64,000 bases of DNA from Hawksworthiomyces lignivorus. Its lineage: Eukaryota; Ascomycota; Sordariomycetes; Ophiostomatales; Ophiostomataceae. Where the stretch lies: positions 1 to 64,000 of the forward strand of contig NTMA01000006.1 of the NCBI GenBank assembly GCA_002917075.1, written 5' to 3'. A model generated the notes under the pieces. The model searched no databases. It saw only the letters and a list, made by a program, of their open reading frames with translations, and was not told where the DNA came from. Of the stretch, positions 36,235 through 48,720 are shown in pieces. Both the position numbers and the translations under genes were made by a program. The number at the start of each line of letters is the position of its first letter. The first letter of the stretch is position 1.

Positions 36235-38921
36235 CTATGGAGAGGTATTCATTGGGTCACCGCTAGGCGCGGCACCCGTCGCCACGGCGGCTGCTGTTGT
36301 GGCAAAGTACCGCACGTCGACATCGTCGTCTTTCTGCAGCTTCTCTAGGCTCGGCAAGATGCGGCTCTGGATGAGCTCCGCGCCTCTTGGTGACGGGGTA
36401 CCTGTGGTACCTGCCTTCTCGAGCGAGTAGAGCGTGCCCTGGTCCGGCAGCCGCTTCAACACATCAACCAAGACACCATAGGTCTTGGCCACGTTGAAAC
36501 GGATATTCGGAATGTCGTCCACAACAAGCTTGTCGAGCATAGGCAGGATGTGCTTGCCAATGACATCGAGGCTCACTACGGTTGCCAGAGTCTACAGCCC
36601 AAAGTCAGTAACCGTATTCACCAGAGACAAAAAAAAATGAGGGTAGAACATACAGTAATGGCAAAGCAGGTTGTCATCCGATACAGGTAATTGGGGTGGT
36701 TGCCCATTGCCATGACTTTTGGAATAATGGCCTCGCTCGCCCAGTCGACGCCAAACACTTCAGTCAACTTCTTAAGGTTATGTGTTGCTGCCTCGCGGAT
36801 GGAAAACACAGTGTCACCCAGCCAGCCCATGCAGAGGCTGGCGAGCTTCTCGTCAAAGAACTTGACACCAAGCTGGCTGGCCAGCAATGGAATGTATTCA
36901 ATGATTGCCAATCGCACTCTCCATTGCTTGTCTTCTGCCAGCTGGACAATAGCTGGCAGCAGCGACTGAGAAAGAAGGTCGATGCCAATCACTAGGGGAA
37001 AAAATGCAGTTAGCAAAAAAAAAACTAGTTCTGGCTTGTCTGCTGTAAAATTTGGCCTCGCTCTGCTTGCGGAATCGCTCACCTTGGTTAACAAGCTCCA
37101 ACTTCGAGATAATGTGCAGGCGGACTTCAGGGAATTCGTCCTTAAGCATCTGGAGAAACATTGGTAGCAGGTGATCGATGGTCCTGCGCGAGGTGTTAGC
37201 TTATGCATCTTTGGCCAGAGACATCATTTTTGAATCTCTTCGAGGAGCGCGGTACGCACTCTTGCTTGCCCAGGATGGGAGCTAGTCCAGAAATTTGAGT
37301 GCCCAGAGCCGCGCGGACGTGCTGTGAAGTGTCCGATACGAGGTCTTCGATGCTTGGCATGATCTCGTTCAGGAGCATTTCGTTCTCTACCAGGGCACAG
37401 AAGCCAGGTATTTGGCCAGCAATGGCGGTCCGCACCTCGGCTTCATTGTCTTTCAGCAGCTTCACAAACGCCGGTACGAGATCTCGCGTGACAACCTCCT
37501 CGTCAACAGCTTTTGCAATCTGCAAGTCGGCATCATTAGCAGAAGATCAAGAGAAAGGCGTGCCAAATCTCTGCGCTCAGACCAGAGCGTGAAATCCAGA
37601 GCCGGAGCTCTAGAACACAAGCAGAAAGGAGAGGCTCTCAACAGCTCATACCTTTTCAAAATGATCAGCCACCATATAGCGGACTCGCCAGCTCTTGTCG
37701 TCTATGAGGCTCCGTAGCGCGGTGAGGAGGACGCCGTGGCTGGACTGCTGCTCCTTGGGAACAACCTCGGCGATGGCAATTAGGATTTCGACGGTCAGGA
37801 GACGTACGCTGTCTTGGTCGTCCTGGGCAAGGTGTTGGAACAAGGGGATCATCTCATCGATGACAATGGCGGCGGGCATCTCCTTGACAAATTTGGGCAT
37901 GTGGGTGGCGGATTGGCGCCGCACCATCGGGGTATCATCGTGGACAAGCTGTCCGAATTGCTGGCGAAGCTGCTCCTGAACGTTGGGCGGCACTTTCTTG
38001 TAGGGTGCGGTGTAGAGGCCGCAGCCAGAGACCTTTGACGTGAACCAGTCCGCTTTGGACAGGCGGACGGTCAGGGGAACGAAGTACTCTTCGACTTGTT
38101 TCGGGGACAGCTCCTCGCAGATCTTATTAAGAGATTCGACGGCCTGGCAGGGTTAGGCAAGGAACCAAAAAAAAAGGGCAAAGGCGGATGGCATAGAGAG
38201 AATTAAAAAAGAAAGAAAGAAACAGACACAGTAGAGCAGCACGTGTCAGCGACGTAACATACCTTGTCCCGCACGACCGGCTCCTCGATTGCGGCGAGGT
38301 TCTCCAGCGGCGACAGGAGGACGTGCCCCCACTCAGGACCGCCGACGTATTCGATGAATCCGCCCAGCTCTTCGCTCAGGGCGACAAGCACTTCGTCCTC
38401 GTCCTCTACAGACTCTGTAAGACAAAAAGTAGGTCAGCTACCAAGTTTTCGCAGTGAGATTAGCCCCTCCTGCTCTCCAGTGCGCAGCGCGTCGGCAGCC
38501 CCGCCTCAATTGCTCTGCGTTCCGCCCTATAAAGCCATGTTCCTTTCGGAAGCAGGGGACACGTGCTTAAAGTAAGACGGGATGGGACAAGATGCGGGCA
38601 ATCGTTGTACGCAAGGCAAGAGCAGGAAAGAGGGGAGAAAAAACCGACCATCGAGAAAAGGAATCAGCTCCTCGCGTGTGCGCTCCGCGCCTAGAGCGAG
38701 AGCAATGGTCGATAGGCGGTGGATGGCATTGAGGCGGAGCAGGACATCGTCGTGCTAGAAGGAGCTCGTCAGTCTCGTTGGAACCATACTTGTCTGGGGT
38801 TTTCTTTCGAGCCAAAGTCGGAGCTAAGAAAAGGGGGGGGGAGGTCGAAGGCTACCTTGAGCTCGTCGATGAGGACGGCGATCGGATAGAGCTCGTCGGT
38901 GGCGTTAGGCGCGTCTGCCAT
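36235..38921 (-). CDS. TPD3: PP2A scaffold (A/PR65) subunit, HEAT-repeat protein
   Basis: Eight exons: 38921-38856, 38754-38649, 38414-38263, 38143-37652, 37519-37260, 37183-37083, 36991-36654 and 36591-36235. They give 623 residues (human PR65 589, yeast Tpd3 635). The protein is the scaffold of protein phosphatase 2A, holding the catalytic C and regulatory B subunits. HEAT repeats are visible along the whole length, with typical cores such as [79 protein letters not shown] and [20 protein letters not shown]. All exon joins keep frame and restore HEAT periodicity. The last ~50 residues add a Thr/Pro/Gly loop and a terminal Ala-rich tail. The exon 2 donor (GTCGGT) is weak but needed for frame. 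Confidence 0.96.
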
Positions 38922-41385
38922 GAGGAGCGGCTATGGAAAAGACAAACGGACAAACAAAACAGTCGCAGTAAAGGGGGTGGGTATCTGTAATGTGCTGAGG
39001 TTTGTGGGATGGGACAAGGGGGGGAGGGGAGCGAATGCAGGAGGGGAGGATGCGAAAATAAACAAAAGGCACAAGCCAAGAAAAAGAGTAAGAATCGAGG
39101 AAGATAGATGGCGGAGGTCGATGAATGCGTCTTGCAAGAAGAGGGTCGTGAGGGCGCTTCGGTCGAGACGATGGAGGAAGACGAAAGTAGAGATGGTCGT
39201 CAGGAGGATGGGATGGGAAAGATGTTACGCTTTCTTGATGAGCTAAAACGAAAATAGAAACCGAGCGGCGAGAGGAGAGCTGGGGGTACAAAGATGGACG
39301 CGGTCGCGCGGTAGGCGGTGTCTCTATATCTCTCTTAATTTTTTTCGTTCCTGATGGTGACAGTGCAGAAACGAGACGGTCGGGGTGAGAGAAAAAGCAA
39401 GTTGAGATCGTAGATATTGAAAAGACAAGGGAAGTTTGGCGGAGTTGAGGTAAGGCAAGGTTTTTTTGGAGGGGGGCTGTTGTCAATCGTCAGAATACAC
39501 ACACAGTCAGAGACAAGAGAACAAGGAAAGGCGGAGGAGGCAAAAGGCGGCAAACCCACGCACGCTTTCTTTCCCTTTGGGTCTTTTTTGGGGGTGTCTG
39601 TCCTTGGCTTGTCGCTTTTTGCTTGATTGCTTGGTTGCTCTGCTTGGCCTGCTTTGCTTGTTTAGGCGCTCAGGTTCCAGTGTTGTTATTTGTGTTTTGC
39701 TTCGGGTTTTTGTTTTTCAGTTCCTTTCTGGTCCAGTCCCATCAATCTCTCTCCCACCCCCCATGCAATGCTAATTTAAAAATTTCCCTGTCTCATCGGG
39801 GGGGCCGGGCGCGTGCGTCTCTCTCCCTCTTAGGGACTACGTAAGATACAAGATAATCCTTATGTATGTACATATGTAAGTACGCAAGAGTTATTCTCTG
39901 CTGTCTACGTTATATGTTGAGAGCTGCAGTTGCCCGACACTTGCCTGCATTCTGCCCAATAAGCCAATTGAATATATTTGCATCTCTTGATCTACACCGC
40001 AGTCGTCGATTGCTTGTCGTCTCGTTCTTCGCTTCACGCTGCAGAGGCGATCAGGCATTCATGTTGTGCTGCTGCGTGGCATTTTGTCCTGCTTGTTGAT
40101 CGCGTGTGCTTTTTGCAAGCAGACAGGCGAGGTACTGCTTCAGGCAAGGCCAAAGGAGCCAGGAAATTAGGGGGTGGGAGGGGCAGCCAAACAAGGCCCA
40201 GGTGATGCAATCAATCCGCATTTGGAGCAAAGACAACACCTGAACTTCAGCAGCTGCAGCACACTTTTAACTAATGGAGTAACACGCTATGCTTATTTTT
40301 TACCAGCTGGGCAAGGGAGGTTACAGTGGGAGCTGGCTGGACCTCTGGGAGTGGCAGAGAGTGGCGGGGTAATTAGGACGCGAGCCCCAAATGCGCAGGG
40401 AGAGGCTTAGAAGAGAAGAACAAGCAGCAAGGAAGTCCTACGCACATACAAGTTTGCAATAAAAGGGAGCACAGGCTTGCCCGCGCAGCCTTTCGAGAGG
40501 CGTCCCTGGTTTGCTGCTCCGTATTGATCGATAAAGCCCGCTCTTTAATATAACGCCTCCCGGGCGGGCAGAAGCATTCCGTGCATGGACGTAGACGCAG
40601 CCTGTAACCCAATACGCCCGCTCACCCAAGAAATCTTCGTTTCATTTCGAATAAAGTGAGAGCCCCTCCAGAAATAAACGCTCTAATTACAAAGTGGGCG
40701 AGCTACACATCTACGGCGTATACTTTGATACTTACTTATCTGCATACCAACTGACGAAAGCAAAAAAGCTCTGACCCTCCCCACTTTAGCCCTCGCTCGC
40801 GTTGTCATTTTACGCAGCTAGTACTCACTAGGTAGACAGGGCGGGGTAGTATCCTAGAGAGGCTCTTTCGTCACTGCTACATATTACTTCTACTTGTGCA
40901 TCGCACAAAAACGTACTTTGTACTGTATATGTAGAGGATGCATGTGGTCGCATCTCTACCAGCCAAGTCGTCAGGCACAAATCCCCGAAGAAGAAACAGA
41001 TGAATACGCACGTTGCGACGGCAGTCACTGTACCGGACTTTGCTGTGAGTGTCTCTGCTTTCTAGCACTGCTTGGGAAAAAAAAATGATACCTTACTGGG
41101 AATGACACGTGATGCTCTCTGGGACTTGAATCTTGCAGCAAAGAATCAGAAGCTTTTTGCTCCATGTGGCGGTGTTAAGTAATTCGAAAAAAAAGAAGAG
41201 TTGCTAAATTTATATATCCATGAGCTTTAAACAGACACATAATAACGCTATATGAACAAATGCACAATCCCATCCAGGGTCCCCTAATATGTCCTTTTCA
41301 ATGCTGTAGACAGCCGTCCCCCATCGCGGTCTTCCCGTTTAAGGAGTCAAGTGACTACAACGAAATTGCCATAGAAGAATTCCTC
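38922..41385. other. Large intergenic region, no gene seen
   Basis: 5' flank of TPD3 and 3' flank of YMR1. 38950-39800 is a strong purine/pyrimidine-asymmetric leader (CT-rich on the minus strand), fitting a TPD3 5' UTR and promoter. 39860-41250 is AT-richer with GTAC-containing short motifs and a CACGTGAT at about 41106. I find no gene. Confidence 0.55.
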
Positions 41386-44194
41386 TTACGACATCTCCCG
41401 CATCTCCTGCTCAGCGGCATCTTTGCCGCGACCACTACCGGTGCTGCTTCTTCCCATAAAAGACTCTAAGGCGCCCCGCTCCCCGGACAGCGCATTACCA
41501 TCGAGCGGTGAGCCTCCAGACTGCCGTCCACTGTTGCCGTTGTTTCCGCCGCCGCTGCTTCCACCACCAAGGCCATTGCTGATGCTACTTGCTGCACCGC
41601 TGAAGCTTCCCAAGACGTCGCCCACCTTTTGCCCGATGCCCAGCCCGGCGATGCCGTCCCGCAGCGCTGCAAACGCACCCGGCTCTGCGGCCGACGAGCT
41701 CCGGCTGAACGGCGCCATGGCCGTAGTAGAGCCCGTAGGCGTGGCAAGCATAGAACGTGCGACGGCGGCCGAAGGTGCTGCCGGCGCCGTCGTTTCTAGC
41801 TCTGCAGCTGCCGACTGCGAGCTCTGCAGCATCGGTGGTGGCACAGGACTGGCGCCCCGACGTGGCGATACCGACTGGCTGCGGCTGTTGCTGCTCGCCC
41901 CTTGCCTACTAGCGCCCTCTAAAACCGCAACATCGTCATCCGGTGCGACCACGATCGTAGCCGGTAGGGACCCCATGGTTGCGTGGTAGGTCGCGGTCCG
42001 CTGCACCGCTGCTGCGGCTGCTGCATTGAGCGCACCGTTCATGTCCTCATCGGTGCGATTAAATGCCTGGTGCCACCAGCGGATATCATTGAGCCGCGGA
42101 AACAGTAGTCGCTCCTCCTGCCGGTCTGTACCGTCGATCTTCGCATCATACTGGGGGTTCAGAAACTCCTGCCGCCGCGACAGGAAGTAGTCCCACACGG
42201 ACGACGTCTTCTCCCGTACCTGCGCGTCGCGCCGCTGGCGCTCGTTGTTGTAGAGGAATGTGCCGTATTGGCATGAGTACAGGTGATACAGCAGCCGCCT
42301 CAGGAACCGCTCGTTGAACTCGAACCGCGTCGGGTGTTGCCGCAGGAGCTGATACGTGGCATCCAGGAACTGATGGAACACGGGGCTAATCTCCCGCGGA
42401 CGTGTCGCCTGGCTCTCTTCAACAGGCGCCGCAGACGCGCCGGCTTTGCCACCACTGCTGTTGGTGCTGTACTCTTCACCTGGGGCGACGCTGTCTGCGT
42501 CTGATTCGTCTCTATCCTGGTTGAGACTCTTTTTGAAAAAGCGCTTTGCGCTGGCCACGGCGCTGTCGAATACTTCGTTCCGTCCTTCGGTTTCTGGGTC
42601 AATCTTTGTCCCTGCCATCGCATCATACTGTGTGACAAACCACTTCTCGTAGTTCAAGTGACCCGACCGTTGCTGGAACATGTGACCAAAAGAAAGCCAA
42701 TCCTTTTCAACAAGGACAATGAAGCCGTCGATCGTCCGGAAGTAGGGATCGAGCATAATCTGCGACAACGCACTCAGCTGGCTGGTGCGATCCCAGCCAT
42801 CGGAGCAATGGATCAGCACGTGTGCAGCGCTCACGCCTACTTGCCTAGCAATAGTCTGTGACCCCGTCAGGATACCCCGGATATGCTTCAGCCACCCGCT
42901 CTTGGCGAGGAGGTCCTGATTGGGAGGAAACGGCGAGACGTCGGCATCCCTGACCGCCTCGATCACTTTGTTGAGCGAATCTCTCATTACGTGAATGTTG
43001 TCGATGCTGAGGAACATTTTCGTTGCAGACTTGTAGTGGTCCATGTTCTCCGAGCCCTTGCCCACCACTTGCATTGCCAGCGAATTGATAGCAGGCCGCG
43101 CGTCAACAATCAAGTTGTCACGCCTTGCGCCGACTATCCGGCTGCCAGGTTTATCATCGTCAGCGTCGTCGCCTGCTGTCGCAAAATCGTCCTCAAAGCG
43201 GTCGGCGTCAAATGAAGAGTCTACGTCTGGTGCGCTGCTCTCAAAAGAGACAATGCCGTTGTCAGCACCGACATACGTCGGCGTGGAAGTCCCACTGGTC
43301 GACTGTGCCCTGCTGCTGTTGAAAACGTCCGTTGACTTGTAGAAGCAAGCGCTTACGAGCCTCTCATCTTGAATGCTCCGGTTGTTGCGGACGCCGACAA
43401 GCGGCTGTGAGCTCCGCGTGATGCTGCATTGCGTAATCGGGTGATAGTAGGTCAGGGCCGGGATGCGCGCTCGTGAGCGAAACTGGCCGGCATATTTGAG
43501 GACGTTGTCAGAGATTTTGGACGGTACGACTAGGATATTCGGGTAGGTCGGCGAGAAAGCGTAGTCTCTATTGATGGTCGAGATGCGCCAGCCCTTGTCC
43601 GGGAGCTTCTCGCTGATGCCCTGGCGGCGAAACTCAGCCCGTGCGTCGTACAGATCCCAGCCGCAGAGGTCCTTCTCCTGTCGCGCCGGGACGTACGAGA
43701 AGGCATAGAGCTTCTCGATGCAGCCCAGGCGGCAGGTCCGGTTGCGGATGAACTCAAACGCCTCGCGGGCCTGCTTATCCTCTGGGAAATTAAAGCAGAC
43801 AAAGTTGAAGTCGCGGCATCGCAGACGGATGGCACTTGGCACGCCGCTCGAGGCTGGAGTGGGACGGTATGTGCAGTAGCAAATTATAGGATACGTAATC
43901 CACGACTCTCTCTGCCGCACCGCAGGCGGTTGCTTTGGGCGGGGCTCTTGGGAGTCAGATGAAGCCTGCTTTGGTGGGGGAGGCGGCGTCGGCGTCGGTA
44001 CTGGTGCCGAGAAGATGATGTGGAAATTTGTGAGCTTCAACGTGCCCAACGTCGATGTCCCGGCAGAGAGGGCCTGAACATTTTCGATTGTCTTCAAGTG
44101 GTCCCACGGTCCCGCGGTCAGCCGCTTCCGGGTATAGAGCAGAGCAGCAGAGGAAAGGAGATTAAAATGACACACATACCAGCTTGATGTCCAT
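41386..44194 (-). CDS. YMR1: Myotubularin-family phosphoinositide 3-phosphatase
   Basis: Two exons: 44194-44180 (five codons, MDIKL) and 44091-41386, with an 88-base intron (GTATGT donor, CGGCTGAC branch, GAAG acceptor). They give 906 residues. The N-terminal PH-GRAM part begins TIENVQALSAGTSTLGTLKL. The myotubularin phosphatase domain contains the active site HCSDGWDRTSQ (CX5R, Cys434-Arg440), preceded by VSAAHVLIHCSDG and followed by LSALSQIMLDPYFRTIDGF, FQQRSGHL and FLDATYQLLRQHPTRFEFNE. The enzyme removes the 3-phosphate from PI3P (and PI(3,5)P2) and so limits endosomal PI3P. The C-terminal ~230 residues are low-complexity Ala/Ser/Gly and lack a FYVE domain. The tiny first exon is supported by an ideal donor and branch point. 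Confidence 0.93.
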
Positions 44195-46564
44195 CCCGAT
44201 CGTCAGGCACCGCAGTTAGGTCAACCTAACAGTCCGCAAAGGTAGATGGAGACGGCGCGGCTACCAGCGGAACCGAGCTTGAAAATCCACGCGGTCCGGA
44301 TGCAGCGGCAACGACAAGAGAGCCGCCCGAGCTAAGCCAAATGCTTAGCAGCAAGTTTTCCCGTATATGTTAATGGGACGCTTTGCGGCTGCACAGGAAT
44401 CGTTAGACACGAGACCAGGTGCAGGCGAGTGTGCATTCCGATGTGAGTTGTAAGATAAATCAGAATTAGAGGGGCAGCCTATTAGGGATACAACTGGCTG
44501 GGAAGCAGCTCCTGGCTTGGCCTGACCATCTCACTAACCGAATTTAAGAGCCAATACATATCGGGAAGAGAGGGTTGCATTATGAAATACAAGATGTACT
44601 AGCTATCACGTGATTGTTACAACATGATCAGCTTCTGCCCGAGTTAGTCCTCCTGTCCTCCTAACATGTCGGTCGACCTGTCTCTTACATTCTATAGCTT
44701 ACCCGGCTGCACTTTAACAGCAAACATTTTCCAGTTCGAAAAGCTTTTGTGAAACACGAGAGACAATATCCCGTCCGCTGAAGCAGTGACGTAGTTGATC
44801 CAAGCCCACACAAAGGAAGGCACGTGTGGATAATGTCACGAATCGGCTCTGGTTCACGTGATTTATTCTACAGCCCCAATACTCCAAAACTCGGCTGATC
44901 TAGTCTAGACTAACTATGAACCTCGATGGTGAACGTACTCAACTACCAACCACCAGGTTTCCGGGACGCAGTTGAAATAAGTTGAAGCATTTCTGTTTAT
45001 TTTATATTTGATTAAACAAGTTGTTGTATCCATGCTGTTTCCCTTCTCTTTCTCTACTTGCATCTCGTTGGCTGAAAGTGTCAAAGCGAACACAGCTAGT
45101 GATTCACCGTTTAGAGGCTGACTCGTACTGTCCTGATTCGGTCCCGTACTGACTCGTACCTTTACGAATCACTCCTTTGTGATTTTGAATTCACGCAGTG
45201 ATTTATGTAGGAGCTTATTAGACGAAGTACAGTACGATACCTCTTAACTGCACAGCTTACGGGAGCCAGACGCTACGCGCCAAGGGACCCTAAAAAACAT
45301 ATTCTCTTTAAGGATATTGTAAAATTTTAATTTAGTATGTGTCTTCATATCTAAACGATATCTTCCGCTTCCTCCTGGTGAGATATCTCCTAGTCTTGCC
45401 GATTCATTCTAAGACTATTACCAAATATGCGTAGACTGCAGGTCTACTTTAACTCCTCGGGAAGATGATGTTCTAGTATTGATTAAGAAATGACATGGAG
45501 AAAGACATCTGTAAAATAAGCATTACCTGCCTTGTTATTCATTCGAGTTGCAAGATACGATAATAGCTGAATACTGGCATTCATCGTCTGGAAGACATAG
45601 TCCTCATGCGACTAAACAAAACTGCATATCCGGTCAGTGGAAATGTAAATGTCTCTTGCAGTGCGGTTGATCGTTACGTTGCCATATTCTCGCCTCTAGA
45701 GCTGGTCTCATTCTACGTTGTCCTTTCCAAGAACACTGGGTGGTATCCTTGACTGCATCACAAGGACCATAGAATTCATGGTCGTGCTCACCACGAGAGT
45801 AGGATCACAATGCAATGATTCATTGCCCGCACACACTTATGAGACTAGCTGAGGAAACAATGACGATCCCCGCAGATGAAGCTCTCCGAAATCTAAATTT
45901 TCCCCAAAGAAGAAACAGTTTCGGGGCTAACGTGTTGTTGGAATCAGAACTGTGGGGGTGATTTAAGGCAGAAACTAACACAGAACCCCCCCCCCCATCA
46001 CTTCCAAAAACACCTATTTTATTTTAGGTGGCCCCCGAATTGCCGGTTGCCGCGATTGAAAGATGTGCTACCCCAGACAATCCTTGCATCGATATTTCTT
46101 TCCTATGCTGGGTCTCGTTAGGTTAAGAAAACAATGAGAAAATACCGCTCTTAGTCTGCATAGATTCACTAAGCGAGACTTCTTGTTGATCAAATATTCA
46201 AAATCACGGAGAAGCTATCCCGTCACCTCCCCGGATCAGATTTCCCCACAAACGGAGCAAGTGGAGAATCATATGGAGAATTGTCTTCTCTCCAGACGAC
46301 CCACCATAGAAGAACGAGGCGGGGAAGACAGGACGAGAATGATGAAGCACAAAGCGAAGAGAGCTGGTGTTTATTGATAAATATGATGACCTGACCTTGT
46401 CGGCTCTCAAAAAGAGGACTGAGCTTACTTCCGCACTCCATATATTCTCTAGATTCCCCCTACTTAGGAAGCATTTTCTCAAGCCAAATCTGAAAGACGC
46501 CTTCATTCCGGCTTGTAAGGGAAAGATCTGAGTTGAAAACCACAAGAAACATAAACATCATATA
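44195..46564. other. AT-rich divergent intergenic region
   Basis: 5' flanks of YMR1 (minus) and the MFS transporter (plus). Base composition drops and codon-like structure is absent. It holds three CACGTG boxes (listed separately), repeated TACTCGTAC/CGTACTGACTCGTACC words at 45118-45163 and a C11 run near 45986. No mobile-element ORF is visible. The low GC might reflect old repeat-induced point mutation, but I cannot test that. Confidence 0.5.
44607..44860. promoter_or_regulatory. Cluster of three CACGTG E-boxes
   Basis: CACGTG occurs at 44607-44612 (inside the perfect palindrome ATCACGTGAT, 44605-44614), 44821-44826 and 44855-44860, about 410-670 bases upstream of YMR1. CACGTG is the core bound by bHLH factors such as Cbf1. 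Occupancy is inference. Confidence 0.4.
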
Positions 46565-48720
46565 ATGGCCGACCAGTTAAATGTCCCTTCGGCGGTTGAG
46601 AAGACAGAGGTTGAAGAGATCTCTCATGCTCCCATCAAAGCTATGCAGATGGACGACGACCAGCTGTCTATTAACGAGGAGGCGCTAGGCGACAAGTAAG
46701 TGACAGAATCATGGTGTTCAAGCTGAAAGAGAAAGGGATGTGGAATGGAAAGAATGTGCATTTTGCTAACTATCTCGCCTTACCAACCGATAGCCTCCCT
46801 CCTGGCTACTACCGCAGTTTTCAGTTCATAGGTTTGATTTTCGGCCTGTGTCTGGGTATCATAACGGCCCAAATTATTTTCGTCATGGCCACGAGTGTTC
46901 TCACTTATACGAATGCTGACATTGGTACGGCTATACTCCTGCCCTTGCTTGAATGATGCCGAAGGCATGTATATCTCGAAGCTAATTTGGTATTTCCCTC
47001 TGTCAGGTCCGAGCCCCAATATTGCGTGGGTCAGCATAGCTCGTACCCTGGGACAATCTACCATATTCCTCATTCAGGGTCGTCTGTCGGATCTGTTTGG
47101 ACGTCGCTGGTTCTTTGTGGGCGGCTTCTCCGTTGCGCTGCTGGGCATCATCATCTGTTCAGTTGCCCAGAACGTGCCCACGATTATTGTGGCCAGTGCC
47201 CTTTACGGCTCTGGCGAGTGCGTTCAGATCAGCTTTGGCGTGGCCGTCGGCGAGCTAGTAGCTAACAAGCACCGCCCTATCATAATGTCTTTGATGTTCG
47301 CTACTTCTGCGCCGTTTTCCGCTTTTGGTCCGACCATGGCGCGCAAACTGATCTCCAACGGTCTTGGCTGGCGCTGGAGCTACTACATAGGCATTATCGT
47401 TCTCGGCGTTGCGACAGTTCTCGTTTTCCTCTGCTACCACCCGCCGACCTTCCACATGTTACACGAGCGCAAGTCCAAGAGGCAGCAGCTGAAGGAGCTC
47501 GATTACGTCGGCATTTTTCTTTGGGCTTCTGGCCTCGTCCTGTTTCTCTTGGGTCTTAGCTGGGGTGGCGGTGTAAGTACTCTATTTTATCCTTCATTTT
47601 CCGTCGCATCTGAATTTGTCACTGCCCTCGAAGCTCTGCTCTACGATTCGTCACACTAACACGTTATTCTCTTCTCCGCAGCTGTACCCCTGGCGATCGG
47701 CTGCTGTAATCTCCTCGCTCGTCATTGGTGGTGCCTTGCTGATAGTATTTTTTCTGTGGGAGACCTACGCCGATCTGAAATACCCTGTCATGCCTATGTC
47801 CTACTTCTGCAATAGAGGCTGGGTGTCTCTCGTCTCTATGGCCACCGTTGCATCTATGTTTTATTACTCTGCTATTCTGTTGTGGCCTCAGCAGGTCTCT
47901 GAAATGCTTACTAGTAGCGTAGAATATGCTGGCTGGCTGTCTTGCACCGTCTCGGCTGGTACTGTGCTGGGCCAGGCCGTTGCCGGTATCTTCATCCGAT
48001 ACGGTGGCAACTCTCGGTACTGGCTGATATTTGCCACTGTATCCATGGTCGGCTTCATCGCCTCACTCGCCTCGCTGACGCCTGATACGAAGAATGCTGG
48101 TATTGCTCTGACTATCATCGGCACATTCTGGGTTGGTTTCATTGAGCTGGCAGCACTGTCGCTGGCTCCGCTCTTCTGCAAACCCGAAGATATTGGCCTC
48201 GCAAGTGGTATGCTTGCGTCAATCCGCGCCGCAGGTGGTTCCATAGCCGTGGCTGTATATCAGACAATTCTGACCAACCGCCTGTCCAAAACGCTTCCTG
48301 CCGTGGTCGGTTCTGCGGCGGTGGCTGCTGGCTATCCCCAATCCAACGTGACCACTCTTTCAGCAGCAGTCAAAGCCGGTACTTGGGCGAAGCTCCCAGG
48401 ACTCAGTCCTGCAATTACGGCATCGATCACTGATTCCATTCCCACTGCATATGGTCAGGCGTTCAAGACCGTGTATCTGGCTAGCCTGGGTTTTGGTGGC
48501 ATTGCCCTTATCGGTTCGCTATTCACCATGGATGCTAGCCACCTTCTCACTGACAAGGGTATGCGATTTATATTCTTTCTCTTTACGTGGCTTCACCTGA
48601 AATCGTTATAATATATGAAGTTGGATAATCTGCTAACACTCTCTCTTAGTTGAGCGTAAAATGCACGGAATAGCTGGTAACAAAATTGAGAAACAGCAGC
48701 CCAAGATTATCGACGAATAA
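46565..48720 (+). CDS. MFS efflux transporter, TRI12 (DHA-type, 14-TM) family
   Basis: Five exons: 46565-46695, 46794-46924, 47007-47572, 47682-48558 and 48650-48720, giving 591 residues. After a charged N-terminal cytosolic segment the protein starts LPPGYYRSFQFIGLIFG and shows about 14 transmembrane helices. MFS motif A is GRLSDLFGRR at about 112-121, followed by CSVAQNVPTIIVASALYGSG and the TRI12-type segments SLMFATSAPFSAFGPTMARK and PEDIGLASGMLASIRAAGGS. The family includes trichothecene, siderophore and drug exporters. Substrate cannot be read, and no biosynthetic cluster surrounds it. It sits beside AT-rich DNA, so it may be a lineage-variable accessory gene. All introns have consensus GTAAGT/GTACGG/GTATGC donors and GCTAAC branch points. 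Confidence 0.93.

Noticed and set aside
46565..48720. MFS pump as part of a toxin or metabolite cluster
   Set aside because: Neighbours are housekeeping genes; no biosynthetic enzyme or pathway regulator is present within the window.
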